Assembly (NCBI RefSeq): GCF_029852145.1
Contig: NC_079976.1
Span: forward strand, 21,934,117-21,998,116
Length of the DNA stretch: 64,000 bases
Direction of reading: 5' to 3'
Source: Microplitis mediator
Lineage: Eukaryota > Arthropoda > Insecta > Hymenoptera > Braconidae
The notes beneath the pieces were generated by a model. The model made no database searches. It saw only the letters and a program-made list of their open reading frames with translations, and was not told the DNA's origin. Below, one piece after another: positions 12,348 through 24,316 of this stretch; position 1 is the first letter of the stretch, and each line of letters begins with the position of its first letter. Position numbers and translations under genes: made by a program.

Positions 12348-12455
12348 CCCTTCGTTACACGCGCTATACGGGGATTTCCCGCACAACACTACTCAACCTA
12401 ATAGAGTTGGAGTGAATACGAGTGAGACACTAGAGAAAGCGCGTGTAGCGGAAGG
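12348..12455. mobile_element. 108-bp piggyBac-like MITE with TTAA target duplication
   Basis: TTAA at 12344-12347 and again at 12456-12459 flank inverted ends CCCTTCGTTACACGCGCT and the complement CCTTCCGCTACACGCGCT. A TTAA duplication with ends starting CC(C) is the hallmark of piggyBac-type transposition (family knowledge). It is too short to code. Confidence 0.65.
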
Positions 12456-12914
12456 TTAATGTAACTGATTTTTAAATTTGCTTTCAACTATAAATTTTTG
12501 ACTTGTTAAATTGAACTTCGGTAGTTAATTCATCTATAATTTTTTCATTAAAGCAAACAAAAATATTAAGTATCATCACAATTTTTTTAGTTAAGTCAAT
12601 ATATATTTTTTAGTTACATCGATTAAACAAATAATTAACGTAACTGCCCGGGTAAAAAAAATTGTATAGAATTAAACACTTAATTATATTGCTTTACAAT
12701 TGTATCACTTGTATATTTTTAATCATATAGTAGAGACTATAGACTTTTAATTAGAATAATTTTTTTTCTAAAGTTCGAGTTCAATTTCACAGAAAATTAT
12801 TCATTGAGAACCATTAATAATTAATATTAATGTCATGATGTAATATAGGATATACTATAAGACAACCCAAAAATGTACTTGTCACTTTATCAATCGACAG
12901 AGGCGTACCAGTGC

Positions 12915-12917
<3 letters not shown>

Positions 12918-12964
<47 letters not shown>
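12918..12964. repeat. Poly-T tract of about 47 bases
   Basis: An uninterrupted run of T. It may be a retroposed poly-A tail read from the other strand or a simple slippage product; no target duplication was evident. Confidence 0.85.
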
Positions 12965-12966
<2 letters not shown>

Positions 12967-13809
12967 GTTTTAAATTATTTTTATTGAGAAGTGATTTTCG
13001 ATACATATGTTTGTATTTTTTACGATGTTTCATTTGATGATTCCTATCCTATGTGGATTCAACTCATTTCAATTTTAAGTTTGATTGGTCTTTTAGACTG
13101 TAAAGTTTTTACATTTGGATGGATTTTTTAAGTTTCTAGGAAAAATTTGTATAAAAACCTAGTTTAATCATTTAGTGCCAAAATTCTTTTCAAGTTTGGA
13201 ATATATCAGTCCTGAGAGATACATCTTGCCAGGGACACTACAAGCGGCTAGGCGCGATCTCGTGGCGAGCATCGATTAGTTTGAGCAACTACTGAATAGT
13301 TAGCTATACTAACGCATTAGTACCAATAACTAATTTTTAATAGTTGGTCTTTTTAGTTAAAACGACTATCGGTTTTTTTCTGAGTCTATTCAATAAATGT
13401 GATTTCCGTATTGTTTTGAGATTATCAATAGTGATAACAATTATTATTTAACATTGAACTATTTGTTTACAGTAAACAAGGTTTTTATTAGGGGCCTTTC
13501 ATAAAATACGTTCGCACTTATGGGGGGAGGGTGGTCGATTACTGTGACATAGGGATGGGCGAAAGTAACAAAAATATCGATATTCTGCTACTGATATTTA
13601 TTTTAAATAATAATCGGTAGTCTAATTTTTTTAGGATAAAACTATCGAAACATCGATTGTGAATAATGGCGCGAAAATTTCAAATATGTCTTAATTAATT
13701 TTTCTAATAGTATAACAAAAGTTAAAACAATCACCTTCCGAAGGAGGTATGAATTAATTTTCTTTTCTGTTCTCTGGTCATCTATATGAATAGAATTCTC
13801 TAAATATTA

Positions 13810-14725
13810 CACTGATAGAAGGATTTCTTAGTATTAAACAAGATTTGTTAATATTTAACAAATGATTTCTTAACGGTGCCTTATTTAAGAAATATTTATT
13901 AATATTTAACAAATCATTTCTTAAACATCATTTTTTTGTATTTAATAAATATTTCTTAGCATCTAATAAACGATTTGTTAATATTTAATAAACGATTTCT
14001 TTCCATTTAAAAAATGATTTATTAATATTTAATAAATCACTTTTTAACATTTAATGAATCACTTTTTAATGATTAATAAATGAATATTTTATATTTAATA
14101 TATTTTTTATTATTTGAACAAATTTTTTTTTATATTTAAGAAATTATCTATTAACTCATTTATTAAAATTTAATTCATAAAATCACACAGTTCAAGAATA
14201 TATATATGTATATATGTTTTTGCATGCAGCTACACACATTCATTAACATTTATATTTATAAACAAAAATAACCAAAACAACCATCGTATAAAATTTTCTA
14301 TTCTTTCAATTTCAAAATACAATTTCATAGTAATTAACACTATAACTAGAATAAACAAATTAATATTTTTTATATTAAACTACGCTGAGAAATAACATAA
14401 AATCCGTTTGATAGTACATGTGTTTTTAATGGTTAAGTTAATACGTGTACACCACTACAGGCTCGTGTGTAGCCCTCTACCGACAAATTCTCCTCAGAAA
14501 TATTTATTAAATATTAACAAATCTTGTTTGGTGCTAACAAATATTTCTTTTATGTTAATAAGGCTTTGTTAGCATAAAAAATATTTCTTAATAATAAAGA
14601 AGTTACTTATTTCATTGTAATAAATATTGTTAATAATTACTAAATATTTGTTAAATCCAAAAAAGTCAATTGAGAAAAATTTAATAAATCAATTTATTAC
14701 TCCTAAACAAATCCTTCTATCAGTG
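13810..14725. mobile_element. MITE with CACTGATAGAAGGATTT ends
   Basis: The element starts TA-CACTGATAGAAGGATTT and ends AAATCCTTCTATCAGTG-TA. Both flanks of the interior are made of words like ATATTTAACAAATCATTTCTT repeated in both orientations. It lies inside the hAT-type element. The outer nine bases equal those of the elements at 15046 and 36641, although the interiors are unrelated. Confidence 0.8.
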
Positions 14726-15045
14726 TATTAAAATATGCTTTGCCGACATCAGTTCCTCAGGTTGGGTTTGTGCATGTACGGGTCAATTCATTTTTCTGGA
14801 ACGGATAAATATTCTCAGTAGAGAAATTACGAGACAATATAATTCTCGAGAAAAATTTGAATTCCAAAGCACAATGAAAATCGACGAAAAACTAATCAAA
14901 TATTTTTTTTTATCAACGTCGAGAAATTTATTTAGCAAAAGATTAATTTATTCACATTTATATCACCAAATTACAGACGAATACGTTAAATAATTAAACT
15001 ATTTTTAAAATCAATATTTATTGATCAACAAGTTGTAAAGCAGTA

Positions 15046-15798
15046 CACTGACAGAAAAAGTATCTTGATTCAAGAAAAATTTTTTCTTCAAAATGTGGTT
15101 CTTGTTTTAAAATTTTTAATTGTTTTAATTTAAGAAATAAGTCCTTGAACCAAAAAATTGAAATTCTCGGATAGAGAAAAAAAATTCTTTGTTTGAGAAT
15201 TTTATTTTTCGATGAAGCCTTTTTTGTTTTGAAACAAAATTCTGACATATTTCGTTCAAGAATTTCTTGCTCTTGGATTAAGATTGGCAAAATCTAGGTT
15301 TAAGACATTACCGACTCGTTTCGAGAATGGCGCGGTTTTTAAATCAAGATATCAATTTACTCAGCTTGAAAAAAAACTTTTTTTTTTATTTTAAAAATAA
15401 AAAGTTTTAAAGTGATTTTTTAGGACTACATTCATTTACTTCAGATATGTTAAAGTAGAAATTTATTTCAAAAAAAATTTTTTTTTTCATTACTTTAAAA
15501 ACATCTTCTATCAAGGAATTATTACTTGAACCAAAAATTTAAAGTTCTTAAAATAATAATACGACATTTTTAGTTGAAGACAAGTGGTCTTGCTTGAAGA
15601 ATTCGATCGTATCGATTGAAGATAATATAGTTTCGGATCAAGGCACGAGAGTTATCCATCGAAGATACAAAATCTATAGAGCCAAGAAAATCTAAATCAA
15701 GACAAGAATTTCTTGAAGCAAGACAATTGGTTTTCTTCAGAAATAAATTCTTGGCTCAAGAAAATATTTCTTGAGTCAATATAAATTTTCTATCAGTG
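15046..15798. mobile_element. MITE with CACTGACAG/CTATCAGTG ends, copy 1
   Basis: A 753-base element bounded by TA, with interior TTCAAGAAAA/TTTTCTTGA words in both orientations. A second copy at 36641-37392 is almost identical by eye. The minus-strand ORF at 15018-15290 is present in both copies but lacks any recognisable protein features and overlaps the element end, so I do not call it a gene. Confidence 0.85.
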
Positions 15799-16521
15799 TA
15801 TTAATCAAATGTAAAACATAGAAATAAAAATAATTAATTATGAAATTATAAGCTCGTTTCATCATAATTGATCATTTTTTTTAAATCATGTGATTTACTT
15901 GTACTTAAATTCATAGTCGAATAAAATTTATCAACTTTTTTTCCCTGTCAAATTTCGATATTTTTGAAAAAAAAAATTTTAAAATCGAATGCACAAAATA
16001 TCGCTTAGACAGAAGTCGATTGTTTGTAAAAACTATCAATAGTTCGATTAATCGATTTCTATTACCCGTCCCTACTGTGACAAAGGGGTTCGGGGTGTCA
16101 AAGGAAACGTGACGTTCGCGGCTCATCAAATGATTTTGCAAATTTTTCTATCAGTTTTTTTGAATTTTATTTTTGTGTAGCGGTAGGAAGTCATTCGTTT
16201 CATATTTGTAAGTTTGTTAATATTTCTGCGTATATATTGCCGTCATAATTTGTTATATTTACTTATGTTCGGTTCTTTTGTGTATCAAATAGCAAAGAAA
16301 TTTTATTAGTGTTTTATTATTGCAAATAATAAATTTTTTTTAATTATAGAAATTTGTGTACCGTTAATAGATATATATCATTTACGGGGGAAGGGTCTAT
16401 CATTTGTGATGCAATATTAATAGGGGGGAAGGTCGCAGAAAATGTGACATAGCGTGACGACGAGGGAGGGGGGAGCGTCTAAAAAAGTAAAATTTTGCGT
16501 GACGTATTTTATGAGCGGGCC

Positions 16522-17389
16522 TTTGGAGCCAAGACTAAAAGAATCACGTAATATTTCATACCAGTTGTTAATAATATTAAAACTTCAGTAGCTGTCACTT
16601 TGTCAGTAATTTCATCTTTTACCTTAATTTCAATATATTTAATAATAAATCATGTTCAATTCGAGATAATCGTCTATTTTTTAAACATAAAACAACATAT
16701 TAGCCCAACTTTCCACATTTACCAAATAACTGCCCTATCAAAATTTCAGTGCGGATTTGAATGAATTTATTGAAAAGAATTCCCGGCATTATTATACATT
16801 TTTGTACGACTTCGAATTGGATTAAATCATAAATATAGTTTTTCGTTCAATGCAATGTCGAAGTTGTTTAACAGTCGATCAGCTGTTCAATCGCATCTGC
16901 GCCAGTAACTGTGAACCTCCTGTTTGGAATTTATTCAGATCCTCCTGGCGCCCAAGTTTGGGTTTGATTATGTTCCGCTTGCAACTCGATGTTCGCATGC
17001 TCAATAGGAAAAACAATTTGGCTCTAGATTTATGTTATATGTGGGCGTTAAAAAGTTATTGCAAATCTATTTTTAACAATAGGGTATTCTTTTTTCTCGC
17101 TAAATCAATCTGTGTTGTGTCATCAAATTAGTATAGTGTTTTTTTTACTAAATTTTCAGCAATGAAAACTAAATTCTAATACTTTTTATTCCTTATTATA
17201 ATTAATATATCAAAATTTAATCTCTTCCAACTTTCCGCTGGAACCAATATTTCAATTTTTTACTAGATTTCATAGAAATCTATCTTTTGCATTTGTCCTC
17301 ATGGTGGAATTTTCAAAGAATTTTGCCATAATCTATCATAATTCATCGAGTCGGTTCCAAAAATACCATTGGTTCAAAAGTTTATATAT
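16522..17389. other. No gene recognised
   Basis: An AT-rich stretch. The ORF at 16850-17131 (93 codons) has no family resemblance I can name and no flanking splice sites that stand out; it is left uncalled. Confidence 0.3.
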
Positions 17390-17690
17390 GTAATATAACG
17401 CGTCATGTTGCGACGATAGTGACCACAATTTTTAACGGATCTTAATGAAACTTGGCACACTTATTCTATGAACGATTATCACGTTCAAGTTTGAAGATGA
17501 GCAAAATCGGTCAACTAAATTAGAAATGGTGGACATTTGAAATTCCAAAAATAACGAAAAACTTTTTTGGTTTTTTTCGTAAATAACTTTTTAACGGGTA
17601 AATCTATCCTTTTTATGTAAAATGAACTTGATAGCCGATAGAAAAAGCTATATTTTCCTTTTTTTATTTTGTGTTTTACGATAATTGTTC
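17390..17690. repeat. Dispersed repeat, copy 1 (related to 51760-52080)
   Basis: The order of motifs GATAGTGACCACAATT, GATCTTAATGAAACTT, GAAGATGAGCAAAATCGG and then AACTTTTTAACG matches, with divergence, the stretch at 51760-52080. It is non-coding. The nature of the source element is unknown. Confidence 0.5.
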
Positions 17691-17787
17691 CACTTTTAAT
17701 AAGGGTTCAAAGTCACATAATTGACTCATGTGTTATGGTGATAATGCCATTGTTTATATCTTTGAAAATTTTTGATGGGTGATTATT

Positions 17788-17790
<3 letters not shown>

Positions 17791-17851
<61 letters not shown>
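17791..17851. repeat. (TA)n microsatellite
   Basis: About 30 TA units directly abut the left end of the Tigger-like element; a shorter TA run follows the right end, as expected for insertion into TA. Confidence 0.9.
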
Positions 17852-17854
<3 letters not shown>

Positions 17855-18666
17855 CGTAACCTTAATATAACGAGCCTCAATATAACGAATTCCTCGATTT
17901 AACGAATTTTTCAAAATCCTCCAGAACTGCCCATAAGGACCTATGCAAAATATACCTTTACATTACGAATATATTTTTTAAACAACCTCACTATAACGAA
18001 AGTTCAATCGTTGCAGAATATAGATAGAAACTACTATTGACCTTTATATAACGAATTTTCCAGCCTATAACCTCTACGTAAGGTATCTTACAAATTATCC
18101 CCACTTAATTCCACAATGACTAATGTCTTAACGAGTGGTGATACGTTTAATTCTTCATAAGACAGTCATTGCTGTTTGATGAAATTTAATGTAAACACTG
18201 CTGTTTGTTAATGTTAGTAGTTTTAACGTAGCAATGGCTGAAAAATGGGAAAGGTGTTCTTTGAGTGTTGCAGAAAAACGGAAAATGATATGATAACTAA
18301 CATTGGCAAGCAGACAACAATTTATAACTTTTTTTCAAGTAAAGAAACGAAAAATGAAGATTAAGCTATCATTATTTCTTTAATCATGTTGTTAATTTCC
18401 TACGCTTACATTCTATGTTTATATTCTATGCTTATATATTGATAACGACTTTTATTTTGACCAGAAACTGATTTAAATGTTTACAAATAAATAATTCTGT
18501 GTTTTGATTTAAATGAGTTGTTATTTATTAGTGGAAATTTGTTTACCTTGTTCTAACGAATTGAGTTTAATATAACCTCTATATAACAAACCTTACTATT
18601 ACGAATAACTCGATATAACGAATAATTTCTATTTCCCTTTAGTTTCGTTATATCAAGGTTACACTG
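17852..18666 (+). mobile_element. Deleted Tigger/pogo-type element with transposase N- and C-terminal remnants
   Basis: The ends CAGCGTAACCTTAATATAAC and the complement CAGTGTAACCTTGATATAAC are flanked by TA. Short AATATAACGA-like subrepeats follow inward from both ends. Inside, ATG at 18234 opens MAEKWERCSLSVAEKRKMI, which resembles the start of the CENP-B-type DNA-binding domain of pogo/Tigger transposases. A second fragment, KQTTIYNFFSSKETKNED before a stop at 18362-18364, resembles the usual Tigger C-terminus. The catalytic DDE core is absent between them. This is therefore an internal deletion derivative that needs transposase supplied in trans. The family assignment rests on TA target, ends and the two fragments. 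Confidence 0.7.
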
Positions 18667-19404
18667 TATATATATACTTATTAAAAGTGGAACAATTATC
18701 GTCAGAAATCTACTTCCATTTCGGATGCCGAATGGCCTTTTTTTGTTACCCGACGTTATTATTCTATTCCTATTCATTATGTTATTCATTCAATAACTTA
18801 GTATTATTGATTGTATTAGTACACCCTGTGAGTATTTTCTATTCTTTTTTACGTTTCACCTCTACAACTTTTCATTATTTCACATCATTAATGATTTGTT
18901 CGATATTTGTTCAATACTAAATTTTACAACGGTCCATAGTATTTTTAGTCGCAAGGGAAGTCAACTACTGAACCCAAAAAAGTAATGAACCTCAGTAAAA
19001 TGTTCTTGAGAGTCATTCACCTGTCTACTATAAATATTTAAATAGTATAATAATTATGTTAGCGGGAAATGAGAACCAAATTCTTGTGAAATATTTAAGT
19101 TAATTGTCAACGTTTTGTCAAATAGTTGACTTTTTCAGAGCTCCATAATAAAATTACATTCAAATTAAACATTATTAACCTCCAATTAGTTATGAAATAA
19201 ATACAAAACCAAATTCTATGACTATTCCCCAAATGTCAATGATAGATAATTACGTACAAAGACGCCCCGAGTGTAAAACAACATTACTAAAAATTTATGG
19301 TAATTAGAAACAGTTAAATTACAATAACTGGGGTACATTATTTTTAACTTCATCATCCACATAAACACACAGCAATAATACTAAGTCATCATATCCTAGG
19401 TAGG

Positions 19405-19590
19405 AAAAAAAAACAGGCCCAGGCTTGGTCCAAGGTTGGGCCAAGCCTCGCGAGGCTTAGGCCTAGCATGGCAACCAAACTTGGCGCAGGCCTGGTTAAA
19501 TTATGAGATAATGGCCTCGGGCCAAGCCTAGCAGCCAATTCTGGACCAATCTTGACAACCAAGCCTGGACCAAGCATTGGGAAAAAAATT
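19405..19590. repeat. GC-rich GGCCCAGGCTTGG repeat island
   Basis: The island repeats CCAAGCCTGG/CCAGGCTTGG words and is related to the GC-rich blocks at 25.6, 26.5, 27.7 and 28.2 kb. It gives rise to an open but repetitive minus-strand ORF (19389-19595) that I reject as a gene. Confidence 0.65.
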
Positions 19591-19734
19591 ACCAAACCTC
19601 AACTAAGGCATTATTTAAAATAATATTAAAAATTTAAAAATAGAAAAATTTTAAAAATAATTCCGTTGCTTTACTATTTCAGTTAATTAGAAACAAATTA
19701 GTATAAATTATAATGTTTTTATCATTTAAAAATC

Positions 19735-19805
19735 CTTGATTGTTGTGGGGCTCGAACCCAGGTCCATCGTACTACTAGACCGGACTACTAACCACCGCCC
19801 TGACT
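19735..19805 (-). other. tRNA-derived sequence
   Basis: On the minus strand a B-box-like GGGTTCGAGCCCC is followed by CACAACAATC. The rest of the segment is moderately GC-rich with a tRNA-like spacing. A full cloverleaf could not be confirmed. Confidence 0.4.
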
Positions 19806-20222
19806 TAGATGATTTGTACTCGATGTTTTTGAACTGCTAACTTATCCATAGGGTCACGATCAATTGATTATTGAAGGAAACAAATTAATGTTCATTTAAT
19901 AAATAAATATTGAGTTGTCTTTTAAATATTTTTACACGAGCAGCTACGGACACGATAGAATAATTTGATTCTTGACTGAAAATAAATACTCGATGAAAAA
20001 TTATGTTTTATAATTTCTTGGACTTGTAATAATGAGCTATTTTTAATCTGAAAGAGAAAAATTAAATACCTAATAGGAAAACTGGTGTAGTACGGACCCC
20101 CCCCCCTCTCCAAAAAATTTGTAAAAAGAAAAAAACTCGGCTTCGCCTCGGCCAACAATTACATGTGATCTGAGACATTTCTTACTTTACTGCCCTACAA
20201 GTGTAATATACTATTAAATAGA

Positions 20223-20533
20223 ATATTACACACCAAGAGAGGAAAGTAAGCCGTTCCAACCCACGCGTGTAATTGCCTACCCAGAGCCGAAGTCGAGGGT
20301 ACTAAACATGTGGATTGAACCGTCCTATCTTCCTTCCTGGATTTTTTATCAGATCTGTACCTGAAAGTTTAAATTTTTACCTCTGTTCGTAGGAAGAATA
20401 GCGCATGCGCTAGTTTTTATCATTTGTTTCCTCATAAAAGAAAAGAACGATTTTCTTTCTCGTCTTAAACTCGGGTGGGCAATTAGACACGTGAGGTAGA
20501 ATGTTCTACTTTCCTTTCTTGGTGTGTAATATA
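20223..20533. mobile_element. TIR element with ATATTACACACCAAG ends
   Basis: The left end ATATTACACACCAAGAGAGG matches the complement of CCTTTCTTGGTGTGTAATAT at the right. Flanks contain TATACTATT on both sides. It is non-coding; CTCGGGTGGGCAATTA near 20473 also occurs in diverged form near 32834. Confidence 0.6.
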
Positions 20534-20562
20534 CTATTTTTATTAATCACAATAAATAACTA

Positions 20563-21559
20563 CACGGAAAGAAAATTATGGGAAGTTTTGCTATGCATTA
20601 TGGGAATGGTTCCCATAATGGTATGGGAATAGTACCTATACTACTATAGGGATGGTTCCCATATATTATGGGAACCATCCCCATAATAGTATGAGAATAG
20701 TTCCCATACCATTATGGGAATGGTTCCCATAATGATATGGGAATGGTTCCCATACCATTATGGGAACCATTCCCATATCATTATGGGATCCATTCCCATA
20801 ATGGTATGGGAATCATTCCCATACTATTATGAGAATGGTTCCCATATTGGGATAGGAACTATTCCTATAATATTATGGGAATTATTCCCATAATGTTATG
20901 GGAACCATCCCTATAATATCATAAAATTTTTTTTTGCACAATAGTGTAGAAATTTCCCAAAATTTGAATTTTCTTGAATGTTTTGTGCTGACAAAAAATT
21001 CTTGTTAAAAATTTTAATGTTTTTTTGCCAAATACGATTTTTTTTTTTTCAATGTTTGAATTTTTGTTTTTATGTTTAATAATATTTCTGTGTATTGTAG
21101 AAGTGATTATTACACTTCTTTAAATTAATTTTTTCATGATAATATAGGAACCATTCCCATAATATCATAGGAATGGTTCCTATAATAGTATGGGAACTAT
21201 TCCCATAATATTATGGGAATGATTCCCATAATGGTATACGAACCATTTCAATAGCATAATGGGAATCATTCCCATAATATTATGGGAATAGTTCCCATAC
21301 TATTATAGGAACCATTCCCATAATATTATGGGAATGGTTCCTATAATTTATGGGAATGTTTCCTATAAATTATAGGAACCATTCCAATAAATTATAGGAA
21401 TGATTCCCATAATATTATAGAAAGTATTCCTATAAATTATAGGAACCATTCCTATAATTATAGGAACCGCTCCCATAATTTATGGTCGTAATTCCTATGA
21501 TGGTATAGGAAAAAATTTCACAAAATTATGGGAACCGCTGCTGTAATTTTCTTTCCGTG
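20563..21559. mobile_element. CACGGAAAG-ended MITE, copy 1, built of GGGAACCATTCCC oligomers
   Basis: Ends CACGGAAAGAAAATTATGGG and the complement at the right are flanked by TA. About 370 bases on the left and 400 on the right consist of consecutive ~20-base units such as ATGGGAATGGTTCCCATA, each almost self-complementary. A unique ~240-base AT-rich core (20920-21140) separates the two arrays and is shared with the copies at 22517, 33760 and 49140. Confidence 0.9.
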
Positions 21560-22516
21560 TATTATTAATTTCAACAAAAAAACGTTATCCCTATAGATTT
21601 TTTTTACTAAAGTGAATTAAAAAGTATAAATACATAAAGTACATCTCAAATCTCACTCCTTGTTCCTCTTTGTAATGAATTATCTATAAAGATAGACGAA
21701 AGGTAAAATTATAAGTGCACCATATTTATAATTTAAGTACATAATTAAACATAATTTACTAAGAATTTAGACCAATAAATGATTCATAAAAACTGATTTT
21801 TTTTCTTAATTAGAATACATTACGATCATAAGTAATTGAACTGTAATTATCAATGGATACTTGACAATAATGAATAAATAATAATTAATTTCCATTTTTA
21901 TCAAGAGTATTTGTAATAAGTAATGTAAATAAAGCATAAAAAACATTTATTAGTTTTTAAATACTATACATACATTTTATCATAACAATTAATTTTATAT
22001 TCAGGCTGAATATATTACCATTAAGCACTTGAACTTTATGAGTATAATGTTTTTTTTATTAATTAATTCAAAGGGATAATATCTCAATTGAAGTCTTTTT
22101 CATCACTTATAACAATTAAATATTTTCCCAACTATAGATAAACATAAATATTTATTATTTTAATTATAAGTTTTAATATTTACACGATAAGTGCAATCGT
22201 TCTAATTATTTTAACGCAACGCCTAGATAATTAGTTCAATTATTAAATGCATCGAAGCATGTACATTTTTATAATTTCTTCAAGACTAAAAGATTGATCT
22301 TATTGACCCATATGTATATATGTTGCATGAAACAAATAAAAACCTGCGCCGTAAGGACGCGCACAGCTTCGCCGCAAATCTACTCGAAATTTTATTCGCT
22401 ACCGTAGTAATTTGTCGTTGGAAGCTCGATTCGACTAATTCAACTTTTCGAATTATTTTAATGATTCGCATTATTCGAGCGTTCGGTTCGAACTTCAAAT
22501 AAATTTTTTATCTATA
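21560..22516. other. AT-rich spacer, no gene recognised
   Basis: Nothing codes convincingly. Around 22320-22500 both strands happen to be open for about 60-70 codons. The TTCGAA/ATTCG words there continue after the inserted MITE at 23460, suggesting that the MITE at 22517 landed in an older repeat. Confidence 0.35.
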
Positions 22517-23393
22517 CACGGAAAGAAAATTATGGGAAGTTTTGCTATGCATTATGGGAATGGTTCCCATATTGGTATAGGAACTATTCCTATAATATTA
22601 TGGGAACTATTCCCATAATGTTATGGGAACCATCCCTATAATATCATAAATTTTTTTTTTTGCACAATAGTGTAGAAATTTCCCAAAATTTGAATTTTCT
22701 TGAATGTTTTGTGCTGACAAAAAATTCGTGTTAAAAATTTTAATGTTTTTTTGCCAAATACGATTTTTTTTTTTCAATGTTTGAATTTTTGTTTTTATGT
22801 TTAATAATATTTCTGTGTATTGTAGAAGTGATTACCACACTTCTTTAAATTAATTTTTTCATGATAATATGGGAACCATTCCCATAATATTATAGGAATG
22901 GTTCCTATAATAGTATGGGAACTATTCCCATAATATTATGGGAATGATTCCCATAATGGTATACGAACCATTCCAATTGCATTATGGGAATCATTCCAAT
23001 TGCATTATGGGAATCATTCCCATAATATTATGGGAATAATTCCCATACTATTATAGGAACCATTTCCATAATATTATGGGAATGGTTCCTATAATTTATG
23101 GGAATGGTTCCTATAAATTTTAGGAACCATTCCCATAAATTATGGGAATGATTCCCATAATATTATAGAAAGCATTCCTATAAATTATAGGAACTATTCC
23201 TCTAATTATAGGAATCATTCCTATAGTGTTATGGGTATCATTCCCATAATTATAGGAACTATTCCTATAATTATGGGAAACATTCCTATAATTATAGGAA
23301 CCGCTCCCATAATTTATGGTCGTAATTCCTATGATGGTATAGGAAAAAATTTCACAAAATTATGGGAACCGCGGCCATAATTTTCTTTCCGTG
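22517..23393. mobile_element. CACGGAAAG-ended MITE, copy 2
   Basis: The same ends, TA flanks, palindromic oligomer arrays and central core as copy 1, with a shorter left array. The core is near-identical to copy 1 by eye. Confidence 0.9.
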
Positions 23394-24316
23394 TAGCTTC
23401 TAAAATTATAAAAAACTTATAATAATAATTATATATTTTCAAAACTGACAAATAATTCAAATTTTTCGAATAAATCGAAAGCATACGAATACTTCGAATT
23501 TTAAATCGACACGAATAATTCGTATAAATATGAATTATTTCTATACTCCTAGTTTATTCCCAAGTAATCATTATAATTCATTGACATATATTACCGATCA
23601 ATAATTCATCAACTATTTATAAAAAAGTGAGTTCTTAAGGTGTATGTAATTCCCTTAAGTGGTGTCATTCCTCTGAAGTTGTAAACAAAAATCGGAAACA
23701 ATCTACTCCGTAAACCAGCAGAAAACCTTTCCGCTATCTTCAAGCTCAATGAACTTAAAATTATTAGTGCATACACGTTTTTGAGCTCAAAAGAAATATT
23801 TATACACTGATGCTCTTAAGCTTCTTGAACTCAAAAGTATCTTTTTTCATATTAAAATTGTATATCTAGGATAATAAATTTGAGTTATTTCATAAAATCA
23901 TTATTGACATCAGTCAAACAGATTTACTCATTTAGTCAAATCTTCTGTCAATCGACACGGATTATGCTCTGAAGCTGATTAGATTTTGAAATTGATCTGT
24001 CTCGTAGCTTCAAAATAAATATTTCCGACATACCTGCACTGAAAGTTTGAATTCTGTTGCCTGCTTAGAAGAAAGCAAGCAGCACTTTTCAGAGTTCGAA
24101 TTTTTTTCATTATTAGAGGGTAGATCGACGCATACTCATCTTTCATTCATCTGTTCTCTCATAGCCGAATAGTGCCAACGTCTTCTCTCTACAAAAGAAA
24201 GGAATTCAAACTTTCCACAATATAGTTAAAAATACGAATTTCTACTGTTTTGCAGAACAAAAATAATACTTTCTTGTTTGGAAAATTGGTATATTTCACA
24301 ACTAGGAGAGGAAGTA

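Larger units (their letters stand above)
11157..13385. mobile_element. Possible TIR element (ACTCAAAGAAAAATCC ends) hosting other insertions
   Basis: The left end ACTCAAAGAAAAATCCAGTT and the complement of TTTTTTTCTGAGT at the right are similar, with TAGTTAA/TTAACTA words on both flanks. It contains the foldback at 11316-12333 and the piggyBac-like MITE at 12348-12455. The TIR match is imperfect and the true limits are uncertain. Confidence 0.35.
13550..16074. mobile_element. hAT-type element with perfect 8-bp target duplication CTGTGACA
   Basis: The ends are TAGGGATGGGCGA and ACCCGTCCCTA (complement TAGGGACGGGT). CTGTGACA is present exactly on both sides (13542-13549 and 16075-16082). An 8-base duplication with this type of end is typical of hAT transposons (family knowledge). 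The remaining own sequence is rich in ATCGAT words and non-coding; most of its length is two later insertions. Confidence 0.8.
13491..16521. mobile_element. Outer TIR element (GGCC..TCATAAAATACGT ends) holding nested insertions
   Basis: The left end GGGGCCTTTCATAAAATACG matches the complement of the right end CGTATTTTATGAGCGGGCC, each followed inward by a G-rich patch (GGGGGGAGGGTGG; GAGGGAGGGGGGAG). Its own sequence is 13491-13549 and 16075-16521; the middle is a hAT-type insertion with two further MITEs inside. Confidence 0.6.
17678..18702. mobile_element. 26-bp inverted repeats enclosing a (TA)n tract and a Tigger element
   Basis: ACGATAATTGTTCCACTTTT at 17678 and its complement ending at 18702 form an almost perfect 26-base inverted pair. 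Between them lie a (TA)n microsatellite and the Tigger-like element. It may be a MITE whose (TA)n centre served as target for the Tigger insertion. Confidence 0.5.

Noticed and set aside
22286..22502. Overlapping ORFs on both strands (60-70 codons)
   Set aside because: Neither has recognisable features; the region is a repeat interrupted by a MITE.
20563..23393. CRISPR array suggested by regular palindromic repeats
   Set aside because: The units are contiguous without unique spacers, are enclosed by TIRs, and the DNA is eukaryotic.
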